From assembly GCA_038731605.1 (NCBI GenBank), contig JAVYQP010000003.1, forward strand, positions 124,001-188,000: 64,000 bases of DNA. Reading direction: 5' to 3'. Source of the DNA: WYZ-LMO2 sp038731605. Lineage in GTDB: Archaea; Halobacteriota; Archaeoglobi; Archaeoglobales; Archaeoglobaceae. The notes below the pieces were generated by a model. That model was given only the letters and a program-made list of their open reading frames with translations. It did not search any database and was not told the DNA's origin. Each line of letters starts with the position of its first letter. Position 1 is the first letter of the stretch. This document shows, piece after piece, positions 15,745 through 26,068 of this stretch. The translations under genes and the position numbers were made by a program.

Positions 15745-17289
15745 ATGGAGGCGTTGAAGGAGCTTTACGCTAAGAAGGACAAAATACTGAAAATGGGTGG
15801 CGACGAAAGGATACAGAAACAGCATGAGCAAGGAAAGCTTACCGCAAGAGAAAGAATCGAGCTCTTGCTCGATCCTGGTAGCTTTGTTGAGATAAATCAA
15901 TTCGTCGAGAAACGCAACACAGACTTTGGACTCGACAAAATGGATCTTCCCGCAGACGGTGTTATCACTGGTTACGGAACAGTCGACGGAAGACCAGTGG
16001 CGGTGTTTGCTCAAGACTTCACGGTGATGGGAGGTAGTCTTGGGGAGATGCATGGATTTAAGATCGCATACTTGCTCGACTTTGCGATGAAAGTCGGAAT
16101 TCCAGTCGTTGGCTTGAATGACAGCGGAGGGGCGAGGATTCAGGAGGGCGTGGATGCGTTGAAGGGCTACGGCGATATCTTCTACAGGAACACGCTTGCG
16201 AGTGGAGTAATTCCACAGATAAGCGTAATCCTTGGTCCCTGCGCTGGTGGCGCAGTTTACAGCCCGGCGATTGGCGATTTCATAGTGATGACGAAAAATC
16301 CAAATTGTTACATGTTCATCACAGGACCAGCGGTTGTTAAAGCGGTTACCGGCGAAGACGTGAGCGCCTTCGAGCTTGGCGGTTGGGAAGCGCATGCGAT
16401 GAAGAGCGGAAACTGCCACCTCGTTGCGGAGAACGACGAAGATGCGATGAGACTCGTGAGAAAACTTTTGAGCTATTTACCTCTCAACAACATGGAGGAT
16501 CCGCCCAAAGTTCAAAGCAACGACAGTCCTTCACGCCTAACTCCGGAGATCTACGAAGTCTTACCCGAGGATCCGCAAAAGCCATACGACATGCACGCAA
16601 TCGTAAACGCAGTTGTTGACAACAACGAGTTCTTCGAGATCCACAAATACTATGCGCCGAACGCAATCGTTGGATTTGCAAGGATCGACGGATACAGCGT
16701 TGGAATCGTCGCAAACAACCCTGCGCACTTGGCTGGTTGCCTTGACATAGACAGTAGCGATAAGATTGCAAGGTTCGTCCGCTTCTGCGACTGCTTCAAC
16801 ATCCCGATCATAACCTTCGTCGACGTCCCTGGCTATCTGCCAGGGGTTGAGCAAGAGTATGGAGGAATAATAAGGCATGGAGCAAAGATACTATTCGCCT
16901 ACAGCGAAGCGACTGTGCCAATGATTACGATAATCGTCAGAAAAGCGTATGGGGGAGCTTACTTAGCAATGGGGAGCAAGCATCTCGGTGCAGATGTAGT
17001 TTTTGCGTATCCAAATGCGGAGATCGCTGTCATGGGTCCAGAGGGCGCTGCGGAAATCGTTTTCAGGAAGGAGATCTCGAGCGCAAAGGATCCGAAGGCG
17101 ATGAGAGAAGAAAAGATCAAGGAATACCGAGAAAAGTTTGCAAACCCCTACAGGGCTGCGGCACGTGGATACATCGACGACGTAATCGATCCAAAGTATA
17201 CAAGGGTGAAGATAATATCTGCGCTGAGGATTTTGGAGAGCAAGCGTGAAAAGCTACCGCCGAAGAAGCACGACAACATCCCGGTGTAA
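15745..17289 (+). CDS. pccB: Propionyl-CoA/acyl-CoA carboxylase, carboxyltransferase subunit
   Basis: A 514-residue biotin-dependent carboxyltransferase with two crotonase-like halves. Oxyanion-hole glycine pairs are seen at LNDSGGARIQEGV and GPCAGGAVYSPA in the N-half, and RKAYGGAYLAMGSK in the C-half. It moves carboxylate from carboxybiotin to propionyl-CoA (or acetyl-CoA), giving methylmalonyl-CoA, or runs in reverse as a decarboxylase. The biotin carrier follows, but no biotin carboxylase subunit lies in the window, and no membrane beta subunit of a sodium-pumping decarboxylase either. One base separates it from the epimerase stop. Confidence 0.92.
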   Translation: MEALKELYAKKDKILKMGGDERIQKQHEQGKLTARERIELLLDPGSFVEINQFVEKRNTDFGLDKMDLPADGVITGYGTVDGRPVAVFAQDFTVMGGSLGEMHGFKIAYLLDFAMKVGIPVVGLNDSGGARIQEGVDALKGYGDIFYRNTLASGVIPQISVILGPCAGGAVYSPAIGDFIVMTKNPNCYMFITGPAVVKAVTGEDVSAFELGGWEAHAMKSGNCHLVAENDEDAMRLVRKLLSYLPLNNMEDPPKVQSNDSPSRLTPEIYEVLPEDPQKPYDMHAIVNAVVDNNEFFEIHKYYAPNAIVGFARIDGYSVGIVANNPAHLAGCLDIDSSDKIARFVRFCDCFNIPIITFVDVPGYLPGVEQEYGGIIRHGAKILFAYSEATVPMITIIVRKAYGGAYLAMGSKHLGADVVFAYPNAEIAVMGPEGAAEIVFRKEISSAKDPKAMREEKIKEYREKFANPYRAAARGYIDDVIDPKYTRVKIISALRILESKREKLPPKKHDNIPV

Positions 17290-17291
17290 CT

Positions 17292-17417
17292 ATGAGCCCC
17301 GAAGAGTTCGTGGTTGCGGTTGTTGCAATCCACAAGTATCTCAGGGAAAAGGAGAAGCCGATCGAAATCAAGGAAGTGCCGAGAGTCTGGAAGCTCTCAG
17401 CGAGGGTGATGCCATGA
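17292..17417 (+). CDS. Small (41-residue) putative acyl-CoA carboxylase/decarboxylase subunit
   Basis: A tiny gene wedged between the carboxyltransferase (2 nt after its stop) and the biotin carrier (ATGA overlap). The product has an alanine/valine-rich helix with EEFVVAVVAIHKYLRE, then a basic RVWKLSARVMP tail. This pattern of a short helix followed by W-[KR]-L-x-[AG]-R resembles small accessory segments found beside biotin-dependent carboxylases and decarboxylases, but I cannot name a family with certainty. The perfect packing on both sides argues for a real gene. Confidence 0.7.
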   Translation: MSPEEFVVAVVAIHKYLREKEKPIEIKEVPRVWKLSARVMP

Positions 17418-17821
17418 TCTACAAAGTCGAGTTCCAGGGCAAGGTTTACGAAGTGGAAGTAGAAGACGTTGGAGCAAACGTTTTCAAGGTAAGGATCAAC
17501 GGAAAAACTGCAATTCTTGAAGTGAAGCCGAAGCTCGAAGTAAAGAGCACAATGGCTGAAACTGCGACCGTGAAGAGAGTTGAGAAGGTCGAAGTGGCTA
17601 AGGTTGAGGGTAAAGTGATAAGGGCTCCGATGAACGGAATGATCACGCAGATCCTTGTCAAAGTCGGCGATGAAGTGAAAGAAGGCGACACCGTTGCGGT
17701 GATCGAAGCGATGAAGATGGAGAACCCGATAAAAGCGACGATGAGCGGGAAAGTGGTTGAGATCCTTGTCAAGGTTGGTGATAAAGTCGTTAAGGAAGCC
17801 CCGCTGATAAAGTTGGGGTGA
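17414..17821 (+). CDS. Biotin carboxyl carrier protein
   Basis: A 135-residue biotin carrier. The C-terminal half (about residues 66-135) is a biotinyl domain with the canonical EAMKM motif, K101 being the biotinylated lysine, between the two symmetrical VKVGDEVKEGD and VKVGDKVVKEA hairpins. The N-terminal 50 residues form a small beta region joined by a charged linker. It works with the carboxyltransferase gene just upstream. The ATG at 17414 overlaps the stop of the 41-residue gene. Confidence 0.93.
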   Translation: MIYKVEFQGKVYEVEVEDVGANVFKVRINGKTAILEVKPKLEVKSTMAETATVKRVEKVEVAKVEGKVIRAPMNGMITQILVKVGDEVKEGDTVAVIEAMKMENPIKATMSGKVVEILVKVGDKVVKEAPLIKLG

Positions 17822-17825
17822 TCGT

Positions 17826-19472
<1,647 letters not shown>

Positions 19473-19479
19473 TTTTTTA

Positions 19480-21417
19480 ATGGAGCATGAAGCGAAGGCT
19501 CTGCTCGAAAGCTACGGGATAAGGACTGCGAAGTGCGTTTTTGTAAGAAACGAAGAAGAACTTCTTCAAGCCCTTAAAGTCGTTGGCTTTCCAGCTGTTT
19601 TAAAGGTTGCTTCACGCAGGATTTCGCACAAGAGCGAGGTTGGAGGAGTTAGATTCGTAAATTCTGAAAAAGAAGCGGTTGAGAACTTCAGAGAGCTTAT
19701 CTCGATTAGATTTGCAGAAGGCGTCAATGTTCAGCCGATGCTCGAAAAAGGGCTCGAGATCTTCGTTGGGGTGGGCGAAGATCCGCAGTTTGGAAGTTTT
19801 TTAGCCTTGGGTCTTGGCGGGTTTTACGTCGAGGCTTTAAAGGACTACAGCGTCCGCCTGATCCCGGTGAGCAAAAGAGATGTCGAAGAAATGCTCAACG
19901 AGCTCAGATCAAAGGATATCTTTAGCCATCGAGGAAAGGAGCTCGACAGAGAGGCGATCGTAGAGCTTGCGCTGAAGGTAAGTGAGATCGCCGAAAAAGA
20001 GAACATCTTAGAAATGGATCTCAACCCAGTCTTTGTTTACGAAAAAGGCTACGCTGTAGCGGACGCAAGGATCGTGATCGGAGAAAGAAGGAGTTTCAAA
20101 ACAGAGATCCGAGAACCGATTTTCAATGCGAAAAAGATCGCAGTGATTGGAGCTTCAAACAATCCATTGAAGGTTGGTTACGCAGTCTTGCAGAGCTTGA
20201 AAACGAGCAAGGCAGAAATTTACCCTGTGAATCCAAATCTATCGGAAATCGATGGTTTGAAGGTTTTGAACTCGATTGAAGATCTTCCCGAAGTAGATCT
20301 TGCGATAATAGCCTTGCCAGCGGAAAAGGTGGTTGAAGCGGTCGAGAGGCTAATCGGGAAGGCTAAAGAAGTCCTCATAATTTCTGCTGGGTTCAAGGAG
20401 GCGGAGATCGAAGAGGGGAAGGAGAAGGAGAGAAGACTAAAGGAGTTGAGCAAAGGGATAAGGATCATAGGTCCAAACGTTTTTGGCTTCGTAAACGTGC
20501 TCGAGAACTTAAACGCAAGCTTCACGCCAGAGTTCAGCAAGCTAAAGCCCGGAAAGATAGCTCTGGTTTCCCAAAGCGGTGGTATTTGCCACTACGTTTT
20601 GCACAAGTTCAGCGACGTTGGTTTTAGCTACGTGATCCATTTGGGGAATCGTTGCGACATCGATTTCCCCGACGTGCTCGAGTTCCTTGCAAAAGACGAG
20701 AACACGAAAGTCGTAGCCATTTATGTTGAGGGGCTTGAAAACGGGAGGGCTTTCTTCGATGCGCTGAAAAAGCTCAATGAAGCTGGGAAGATTGCGGTTG
20801 TTCTCAAAGCTGGGAGAAGCGAAGTTGCGGACAGAGCGTCGTTGAGCCATACAGGGAGCATAGCGGGGGATTACAAGATCTTCACGTCAGCAGTGAAGCA
20901 GGCGAAGGGGATCGTTGTTGAATCTCCAACGGAACTCATAGACGTTGCGGTGCTTGCGGAGAGATTTGGCAGAGTTCAGAGCGTTGCAATTGCGACGATA
21001 CAAGCTGGTCTTGGAATCGTCTTTGCAGACATTCTCGAGAGCAACGGTGGGAGGCTTTCGAAGCTAAGCGAAGAAACGGTCGAGGAGCTCAGGAAAATTC
21101 TACCGCCGATAACACACAGAGATAACCCTGTCGACGTTTCTTTCAGCGGTCTCGACGTTCTGAAGCTCAAGAGAATCTTAGAACTGCTCAAAAAAGATGA
21201 GAACGTGAGTGCAGTAGTTTTTTGCTACGCAGTCGCTCCACCGAGCTGGGTTATACCGGAAGAAGTCATGAAAGAGCTTTTCCATGAGGAGATCGTCGTT
21301 TATGTCACGAACCCAGAAGATTTCGAAAAAAAGAAGAGAAACTTTAGCTGTATTCTCTTCGATTCAATCGAAAGATGCGCCTTAGCTCTCGCGAGGCTTT
21401 CTCATCGATTCAACTGA
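19480..21417 (+). CDS. ADP-forming acyl-CoA synthetase, fused with beta-alpha domain order
   Basis: A 645-residue protein that would interconvert acyl-CoA + ADP + Pi with acid + ATP. The first ~215 residues are the ATP-grasp (beta) unit starting HEAKALLESYGI; from about residue 225 follow the CoA-binding domain (KIAVIGASNNPLKVGYAVL) and the succinyl-CoA-ligase-like domain with the phosphohistidine motif LSHTGSIAGD (H457). Most fused acetyl-CoA synthetases (ADP) that I know have the order alpha then beta, so this one is reversed. ATG at 19480 lies 7 nt after the mutase stop. Placed to harvest ATP from, or activate, acids of the neighbouring pathway. Confidence 0.88.
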   Translation: MEHEAKALLESYGIRTAKCVFVRNEEELLQALKVVGFPAVLKVASRRISHKSEVGGVRFVNSEKEAVENFRELISIRFAEGVNVQPMLEKGLEIFVGVGEDPQFGSFLALGLGGFYVEALKDYSVRLIPVSKRDVEEMLNELRSKDIFSHRGKELDREAIVELALKVSEIAEKENILEMDLNPVFVYEKGYAVADARIVIGERRSFKTEIREPIFNAKKIAVIGASNNPLKVGYAVLQSLKTSKAEIYPVNPNLSEIDGLKVLNSIEDLPEVDLAIIALPAEKVVEAVERLIGKAKEVLIISAGFKEAEIEEGKEKERRLKELSKGIRIIGPNVFGFVNVLENLNASFTPEFSKLKPGKIALVSQSGGICHYVLHKFSDVGFSYVIHLGNRCDIDFPDVLEFLAKDENTKVVAIYVEGLENGRAFFDALKKLNEAGKIAVVLKAGRSEVADRASLSHTGSIAGDYKIFTSAVKQAKGIVVESPTELIDVAVLAERFGRVQSVAIATIQAGLGIVFADILESNGGRLSKLSEETVEELRKILPPITHRDNPVDVSFSGLDVLKLKRILELLKKDENVSAVVFCYAVAPPSWVIPEEVMKELFHEEIVVYVTNPEDFEKKKRNFSCILFDSIERCALALARLSHRFN

Positions 21418-22134
21418 CTTCTTGTAGCTCTCTATCATCGGTAAAGGAACTCGCAGTGCTGTGTTCGGAATTGGATAGCGAATTCCATGCTTGTGCGTCT
21501 CTTCGAGACCTTTCGCAATCTCGTCTGCGATTTCAAACGGAAACGCTACCGCCATCTCGTGGTCTTGCGTTAAGCCAAAGAGTCTGTCGCCATAGCATGG
21601 AATCACGATCTTTAGCTTCTTGTATATGAACGCCTCAAGGAACTCGGCACACGCGCCTCTGCCGAGAATCGAGGTTTCGACTTTTCCGCCTTTGTTGTAA
21701 AGGTAAGCGTGAACGAATCGCAAGATCTGCGCTGGAGTTCCGTAAACGACGACGAAGTCCGGATTTGGAATGAAATCTTCTCTCTCCAACGGCGCAACGA
21801 GGCAAGAACTGTAACCCTTGAGCTTTGGCACGACCTCTTCGAACTTCTTTCCGATCTCTTCGTTTACCGCATACCCAGCTTCGTAGGCAAGCTTTCCAGC
21901 CTTGTATAGCTCATCTGGCTCGGCGAAACCGTAGGCTATTATGCCCAAGGGACAAGTTGTTTCGACGTCGAACTTCAAAAACCAACCATACCTGCGGGCG
22001 ATGTTGTAGATCTGACAGATCGTCAAATCTTTCAGCTTCCTCGCCCTTGCGTCGTCGCCGAATTTGAAGGCTAAGGGAAAAGTCTGGGGGCGAATGAAGC
22101 GGTCAATTGCGTTAGCCAACTCCTTTGGTCTCAT
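21382..22134 (-). CDS. DUF169 family protein
   Basis: A 250-residue protein of the DUF169 (COG2043) family, common in archaea and anaerobes and without known function. Conserved-looking features are TTCPLGIIAYGF with one cysteine, YGTPAQILRFVHAYLY, and GRGACAEFLEAF followed by IPCYGDRLFGL, so three or four cysteines that could bind metal or a cofactor. The 3' end overlaps the convergent synthetase gene by 36 nt, and its start overlaps the end of the acyl-CoA synthetase upstream by 23 nt, so the two minus-strand genes are probably one transcript. Confidence 0.82.
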   Translation of the reverse strand: MRPKELANAIDRFIRPQTFPLAFKFGDDARARKLKDLTICQIYNIARRYGWFLKFDVETTCPLGIIAYGFAEPDELYKAGKLAYEAGYAVNEEIGKKFEEVVPKLKGYSSCLVAPLEREDFIPNPDFVVVYGTPAQILRFVHAYLYNKGGKVETSILGRGACAEFLEAFIYKKLKIVIPCYGDRLFGLTQDHEMAVAFPFEIADEIAKGLEETHKHGIRYPIPNTALRVPLPMIESYKKSVESMRKPRES

Positions 22135-24052
22135 ATCCCCTCAACCTTTCAACAGCCTCCTTTATTTCAGATACCGAAGCCTCTTCTTCGATCGTCGACA
22201 GATCTCCGAGCTCTTGCCCGAGGAAGAGTCTTTTCATAACTCTCCGCATTATCTTCCCGCTCCTCGTTTTTGGAAGCATATTCACAAACTGTATATCTTT
22301 AAAAACGACTATCGGTCCGAAAGTTCTCCTTATGTGCTCGATTATGTCTCTCTTAAGCTCTTCACTCGGCGAAAATCCTTGTTTGAGGACTACAAACGCT
22401 GCAGCAACTTCTCCACGAATCTCATCTGGAACTCCGCAAACTCCCGCTTCAGCCACTGCAGGATGGCTTACGAGGGCGTTTTCAATCTCTATCGTTCCAA
22501 TTCTGTGCCCAGCTATTTTTATGACCTCGTCCGCTCTCCCGGTGAACCATACATAGCCGTCTGAGTCTATGAACGCAGAATCTCCAGTGCAATACATTCC
22601 ACGAACTCCGACTTCCCAGTAAGAACGGACGTATCTTTCGAAGCTGTCCCAGAGCGTTGGCGTGAGTCCGGGGAATGGTCTTCTAAGGTAGAGAATCCCC
22701 TTTTCGTTCGGTCCGAGCTCTTTTCCAGTTTCATCGAGCACAACTGGATCTATTCCTGGCAAAGGCAAACCAGCGGAGCCGGGCTTTATGAACTTCTTAA
22801 CATTTTCCCCAAGCAAGCCATATGGGTAGCCAAATATTGCGCCGGTTGTTTCTGTTTGCCACATGTGATCTATGACTGGGATACGTTCTTCGAAAACGTC
22901 CCTATAAAGCCAAAACCAAACCTCCGGGTTCAAGACTTCACCAGCGCAAACGACTCTTTGAACCGAGCTCAGATCGTGTTCTTTGGCTTTTTCAACGCCG
23001 ATTTTTCTCAGAATTCTCGCTCCAGTTGGTGAAGTCCAGATCAAAGTTGCCCTATTTCTCTCGACAACTTCCCACCAAATCCCCGGCTCAGGGTAATCTG
23101 GTGTGCCGTCGTAAAGGATGCAAGTCGCCCCCGCAAGCAGTGGTCCGAAGACCATGTAGCTCTGCCCAACGATCCAACCAATGTCGGAAGTGTTGAATAC
23201 CACATCGTCCTCTTTCAACCCATATATCCACTTCGCAGCGTAGTAGTTCCATATCTGATAACCACCAGCCACGTGCACAACAGGCTTAGGCTTTGCAGTG
23301 GTTCCAGAGGTTGGCATGACAAAAATTGGGTCCATTGCATCAACTTCGGCATAATCGCCACTCTCTCCCTTACCGAGCCTTAGGAATTCCTTCAGCAGAA
23401 TGTCCCTATCCGAAAGCTCAAGCTCGAGCTCTGGCATCGCCCTCTTTATCACGACCTTCACATCCCTCACGTCCATCGTTCTTTGAACCAAGCCCAAGGC
23501 GGTGTCGATGTTCTCCTTCAGCTTTACTATCCTCCCCCTCCTCGATGCAAAGTCTTGCGTGAAGATGAGCTTTGGACTCGTTAGCTCGACTCTGTCTGCA
23601 ATTGCATTCGGAGAGAAACCAGCGAAAACCGTGACTGAGATAGCACCAATCCTTGCACAGGCTAAGATCATCGCAGCAGCTTCAATAGAGTTCGGGAGGT
23701 AAAGCAAAACCCTGTCTCCTTTTTTGATTCCGAATCCACGGAGTGCGGAGGAGTATTTCTTGACCATGCTAAAGAGCTGTGCATAGGTTACGGAGTAGCT
23801 TAAATCGAGCTCTGGGTTCTCGTATATGTAGGCTGGTTTCGAAGCGAATTTCTCGAGCTTGTAGTCCAAGCAGTTGTATGCTATGTTCGTCTTCCCTCCA
23901 ATGAACCAGGAGAACCTCGGATAGTTCCACTCAAAAACTCTGTCCCATTTTTTGAACCAATAGATATCATCCACCGCTTTCTCTGCTTGCTCGTTCCAGA
24001 ACTTCTCTGGGCTTCTCTTTTCAGACTCCCAAAGGTCTTTAAAAGGTTGCAT
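22112..24052 (-). CDS. AMP-forming acyl-CoA synthetase (acetyl-/propionyl-CoA synthetase type)
   Basis: A 646-residue ANL-superfamily synthetase of the Acs subgroup, as seen from the N-terminal ACAS_N segment (FWNEQAEKAVDDIYWFKKWD) and full length. The phosphate-binding loop reads TSGTTAKPK, Ala replacing the more usual Gly. Further motifs are MWQTETTGAIFG, YCTGDSAFIDSDGYVWFTGRADEVIKIAGHRIG, and the catalytic lysine in KTRSGKIMRR. It activates acetate, propionate or another short acid. The next gene downstream of its own promoter region is DUF169; upstream sits a symporter for such acids. Confidence 0.9.
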   Translation of the reverse strand: MQPFKDLWESEKRSPEKFWNEQAEKAVDDIYWFKKWDRVFEWNYPRFSWFIGGKTNIAYNCLDYKLEKFASKPAYIYENPELDLSYSVTYAQLFSMVKKYSSALRGFGIKKGDRVLLYLPNSIEAAAMILACARIGAISVTVFAGFSPNAIADRVELTSPKLIFTQDFASRRGRIVKLKENIDTALGLVQRTMDVRDVKVVIKRAMPELELELSDRDILLKEFLRLGKGESGDYAEVDAMDPIFVMPTSGTTAKPKPVVHVAGGYQIWNYYAAKWIYGLKEDDVVFNTSDIGWIVGQSYMVFGPLLAGATCILYDGTPDYPEPGIWWEVVERNRATLIWTSPTGARILRKIGVEKAKEHDLSSVQRVVCAGEVLNPEVWFWLYRDVFEERIPVIDHMWQTETTGAIFGYPYGLLGENVKKFIKPGSAGLPLPGIDPVVLDETGKELGPNEKGILYLRRPFPGLTPTLWDSFERYVRSYWEVGVRGMYCTGDSAFIDSDGYVWFTGRADEVIKIAGHRIGTIEIENALVSHPAVAEAGVCGVPDEIRGEVAAAFVVLKQGFSPSEELKRDIIEHIRRTFGPIVVFKDIQFVNMLPKTRSGKIMRRVMKRLFLGQELGDLSTIEEEASVSEIKEAVERLRGYETKGVG

Positions 24053-24071
24053 AATCGCCCACCCGAAACAA

Positions 24072-24084
24072 AGATAAAAAAATC
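24072..24084 (-). promoter_or_regulatory. Putative TATA box of the acyl-CoA synthetase gene
   Basis: Minus-strand TTTTTTTATC lies 25-30 nt before the ATG at 24052, in the 50-nt gap behind the symporter stop, so the synthetase probably has its own, possibly leaderless, transcript. Confidence 0.45.
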
Positions 24085-24102
24085 TAAATAAAAATTATTT
24101 GT

Positions 24103-25719
24103 TTAGACTTCCTTCGTTAGCTCGACGCAGTACTTCTGAATTCTTTCCTCCTCAGGCGGTTTCGTCAACAGCGAGATTATTATGAAGAGTATGAAGCCGA
24201 CTGGAATCGTCCAGACTTGATGCGGTGTGACGAGGACATTGGGGTTGCCGAAGAGTATGTCGTTGAGGAAGAACCTTGCATGGTGTCCCAAGATGAAATA
24301 CGCTCTCGTCCACGCAATCATGCTGAGGATGAACATCACTATTGCTGTAACCCACATCGCAGTCTTAGTTGCACGCTTCCACCAGAGTCCAAGTATCAGA
24401 CCGGGACCAAGACTACAGATGATGACTATGAAAGCCCAACCGCTCAGGTCGAGCACCAACGCTGGCGGAGATATTGCGATGAGGAAGCTCACCAGTAGGA
24501 ATATGAAGGCAATGAGCCTTCCATAGAATATTGGCTTCTCTTCTGCTCTCTTCCACTTCAGGAGCCTTACGAACCAGTCTCTAGCGATTATTGTATTAAC
24601 AACGACTGCCCATCCCGCAGCTGTTGACATTGCAATTGCTAAACCGCCTGCGCAGAGAATTCCAAGGATTACTGGGTTGCCCAAAGCTTCGACCGCTGCG
24701 ATCATCGAGTAATCCGTCACAGTCCCAATGCCATAGGTCTTCTGAATCGCTGCAAGTACTTGTGTTGCGGTCATGTTTCCTCCTGCTGCAACTGCAATCG
24801 GGTGGCTTTTCTCGATCAGATACTTTGCTGTAATACCAATTATCTGTAGTGAAACATAGAAAGCTCCGCCAATCAGAGAACACCAGAAAATGCTCCTTCT
24901 CGCTGTTTTGATGTCCATGACTGTAAAGAAGCGCACAACTGTGTAAGGCATCGTTGCAAAGCCGTAGTGCCAAACAAAATACCAGCCAATAACTGCAATC
25001 CACGACCCCGCGAGAAGGGCATGTGAAAAGTCCGGAGCGTCTGCAGGTGTGTTCCAAATCTTTGGATACGATTGCTGGGCTGCGAAGTAAACTCCCTCGA
25101 AACCGCCGAGTTGCCATACGATTGCGATTGCAGCGATGATTGCGGCAAGGCTCATGACAACTGCCTGCATCGCTGCGTTCCAGCTCGTTGCGATCATTCC
25201 GCCGTAGACGACGTAGAACATCACGATAACAGTTCCAATTATCAGCGCAATCACGTAGGGTATCTTCAGAATTGCAACCATGAACAAAGCCATACCGACG
25301 AGCGATAGTGTGATGTAGAGAATCGAACCCACGATCACTATAATACCTATCCACCATCTCAGCTTTTCATCGCCGTAGCGGTCTGCATAGTAATCTGCAA
25401 AGCTCACGGGAGCGTATTTTCTCAGAGCTGAAGCTGTCAAAAGCGTCGCTATTGGCATTCCGCAGATGATTGCAACCATTGCCCACCAGAATGGATACCC
25501 AATTATGAATATAAAGGCAGGTAAGCCGAGCATCGACGCTGGACTGAGATAAGTTGATTCCAGAGCCAAACCGTTGACGACGCTACCGATTCTTCTGCCC
25601 GCAACATAGTAATCCATGGCGCTCTTAAGCCTTACTCGGGAGTAGTAACCAATTACGACGACTGCAAGCAGGTAGATCACAACGATACCTACGACTACTG
25701 GATCCACGCTTTCAGCCAT
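24103..25719 (-). CDS. Sodium:solute symporter family transporter (monocarboxylate/acetate type)
   Basis: A 538-residue membrane protein with about 13 predicted helices, of the SSS family (LeuT fold). The N-terminus VGIVVIYLLAVVVIGYYSRVRLKSAMDYYVAGRRIG and the following LALESTYLSPASMLGLPAFIF are typical of the ActP/PanF-like branch carrying acetate or other monocarboxylates with sodium. It has a two-helix partner encoded 3 nt upstream and is divergent from a DUF294 regulator, the same neighbourhood as for acetate permeases in many bacteria. Substrate is inferred from neighbours. Confidence 0.9.
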   Translation of the reverse strand: MAESVDPVVVGIVVIYLLAVVVIGYYSRVRLKSAMDYYVAGRRIGSVVNGLALESTYLSPASMLGLPAFIFIIGYPFWWAMVAIICGMPIATLLTASALRKYAPVSFADYYADRYGDEKLRWWIGIIVIVGSILYITLSLVGMALFMVAILKIPYVIALIIGTVIVMFYVVYGGMIATSWNAAMQAVVMSLAAIIAAIAIVWQLGGFEGVYFAAQQSYPKIWNTPADAPDFSHALLAGSWIAVIGWYFVWHYGFATMPYTVVRFFTVMDIKTARRSIFWCSLIGGAFYVSLQIIGITAKYLIEKSHPIAVAAGGNMTATQVLAAIQKTYGIGTVTDYSMIAAVEALGNPVILGILCAGGLAIAMSTAAGWAVVVNTIIARDWFVRLLKWKRAEEKPIFYGRLIAFIFLLVSFLIAISPPALVLDLSGWAFIVIICSLGPGLILGLWWKRATKTAMWVTAIVMFILSMIAWTRAYFILGHHARFFLNDILFGNPNVLVTPHQVWTIPVGFILFIIISLLTKPPEEERIQKYCVELTKEV

Positions 25720-25722
25720 TCA

Positions 25723-25962
25723 CTACACCTCCTTCTTCTCAGCCTTTTCTCTTGCCCTCTTCTCCTCAGCCTTCTCTGGGAAGTAGAAGTATAGAATCGA
25801 GACTATCACTGGTAGCAGAAAAGTCCCCCAGATCGCTGTATACCATATGGGCGCAGTTGGTATCTTGTTCATTTTTATCGTCGATTCTAACAACCACCCA
25901 ACTACTGCGGTGCCGTATATTAGGAGCAACCCTACCCAAAACACCTTCGGTGGCCAAGGCAT
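25723..25962 (-). CDS. Small two-helix membrane partner of the symporter
   Basis: A 79-residue protein with two predicted membrane helices (about residues 6-26 and 40-60) and a highly charged C-terminal tail (EKAEEKRAREKAEKKE). Its size, topology and position just before an SSS symporter match the DUF485/DUF4212 accessory proteins; which of them is unclear. I start at the ATG at 25962, with GGTGAT before it, because the TATA-like element at about 25998 would place the transcript start near 25973, downstream of the alternative ATG at 25986. Confidence 0.75.
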   Translation of the reverse strand: MPWPPKVFWVGLLLIYGTAVVGWLLESTIKMNKIPTAPIWYTAIWGTFLLPVIVSILYFYFPEKAEEKRAREKAEKKEV

Positions 25963-25991
25963 CCCATCACCAATAATGACAGACATTCTTC

Positions 25992-26004
25992 ACTATTTAA
26001 ATTT
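25992..26004 (-). promoter_or_regulatory. Putative TATA box of the symporter operon
   Basis: Minus-strand AAATTTAAATAG is centred about 37 nt before the chosen start at 25962, leaving a short leader that contains GGTGAT. Confidence 0.4.
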
Positions 26005-26035
26005 TTCCATTTTTACCATTGATGATGATGAGAAA

Positions 26036-26046
26036 AAATTTAATTT
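26036..26046 (+). promoter_or_regulatory. Putative TATA box of the DUF294 regulator gene
   Basis: AAAAATTTAAT is centred 26-28 nt before the ATG at 26069. With no ribosome binding site in front, the message is probably leaderless. Confidence 0.45.
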
Positions 26047-26068
26047 ACTGTTTTGCAATCATCGATCA

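Noticed and set aside
21382..21417. Overlap of the DUF169 gene with the convergent synthetase as evidence of a frameshift or pseudogene.
   Set aside because: Both proteins have full-length, family-typical ends; 3' overlaps of convergent genes are also seen at 31.19 and 50.7 kb in this window.
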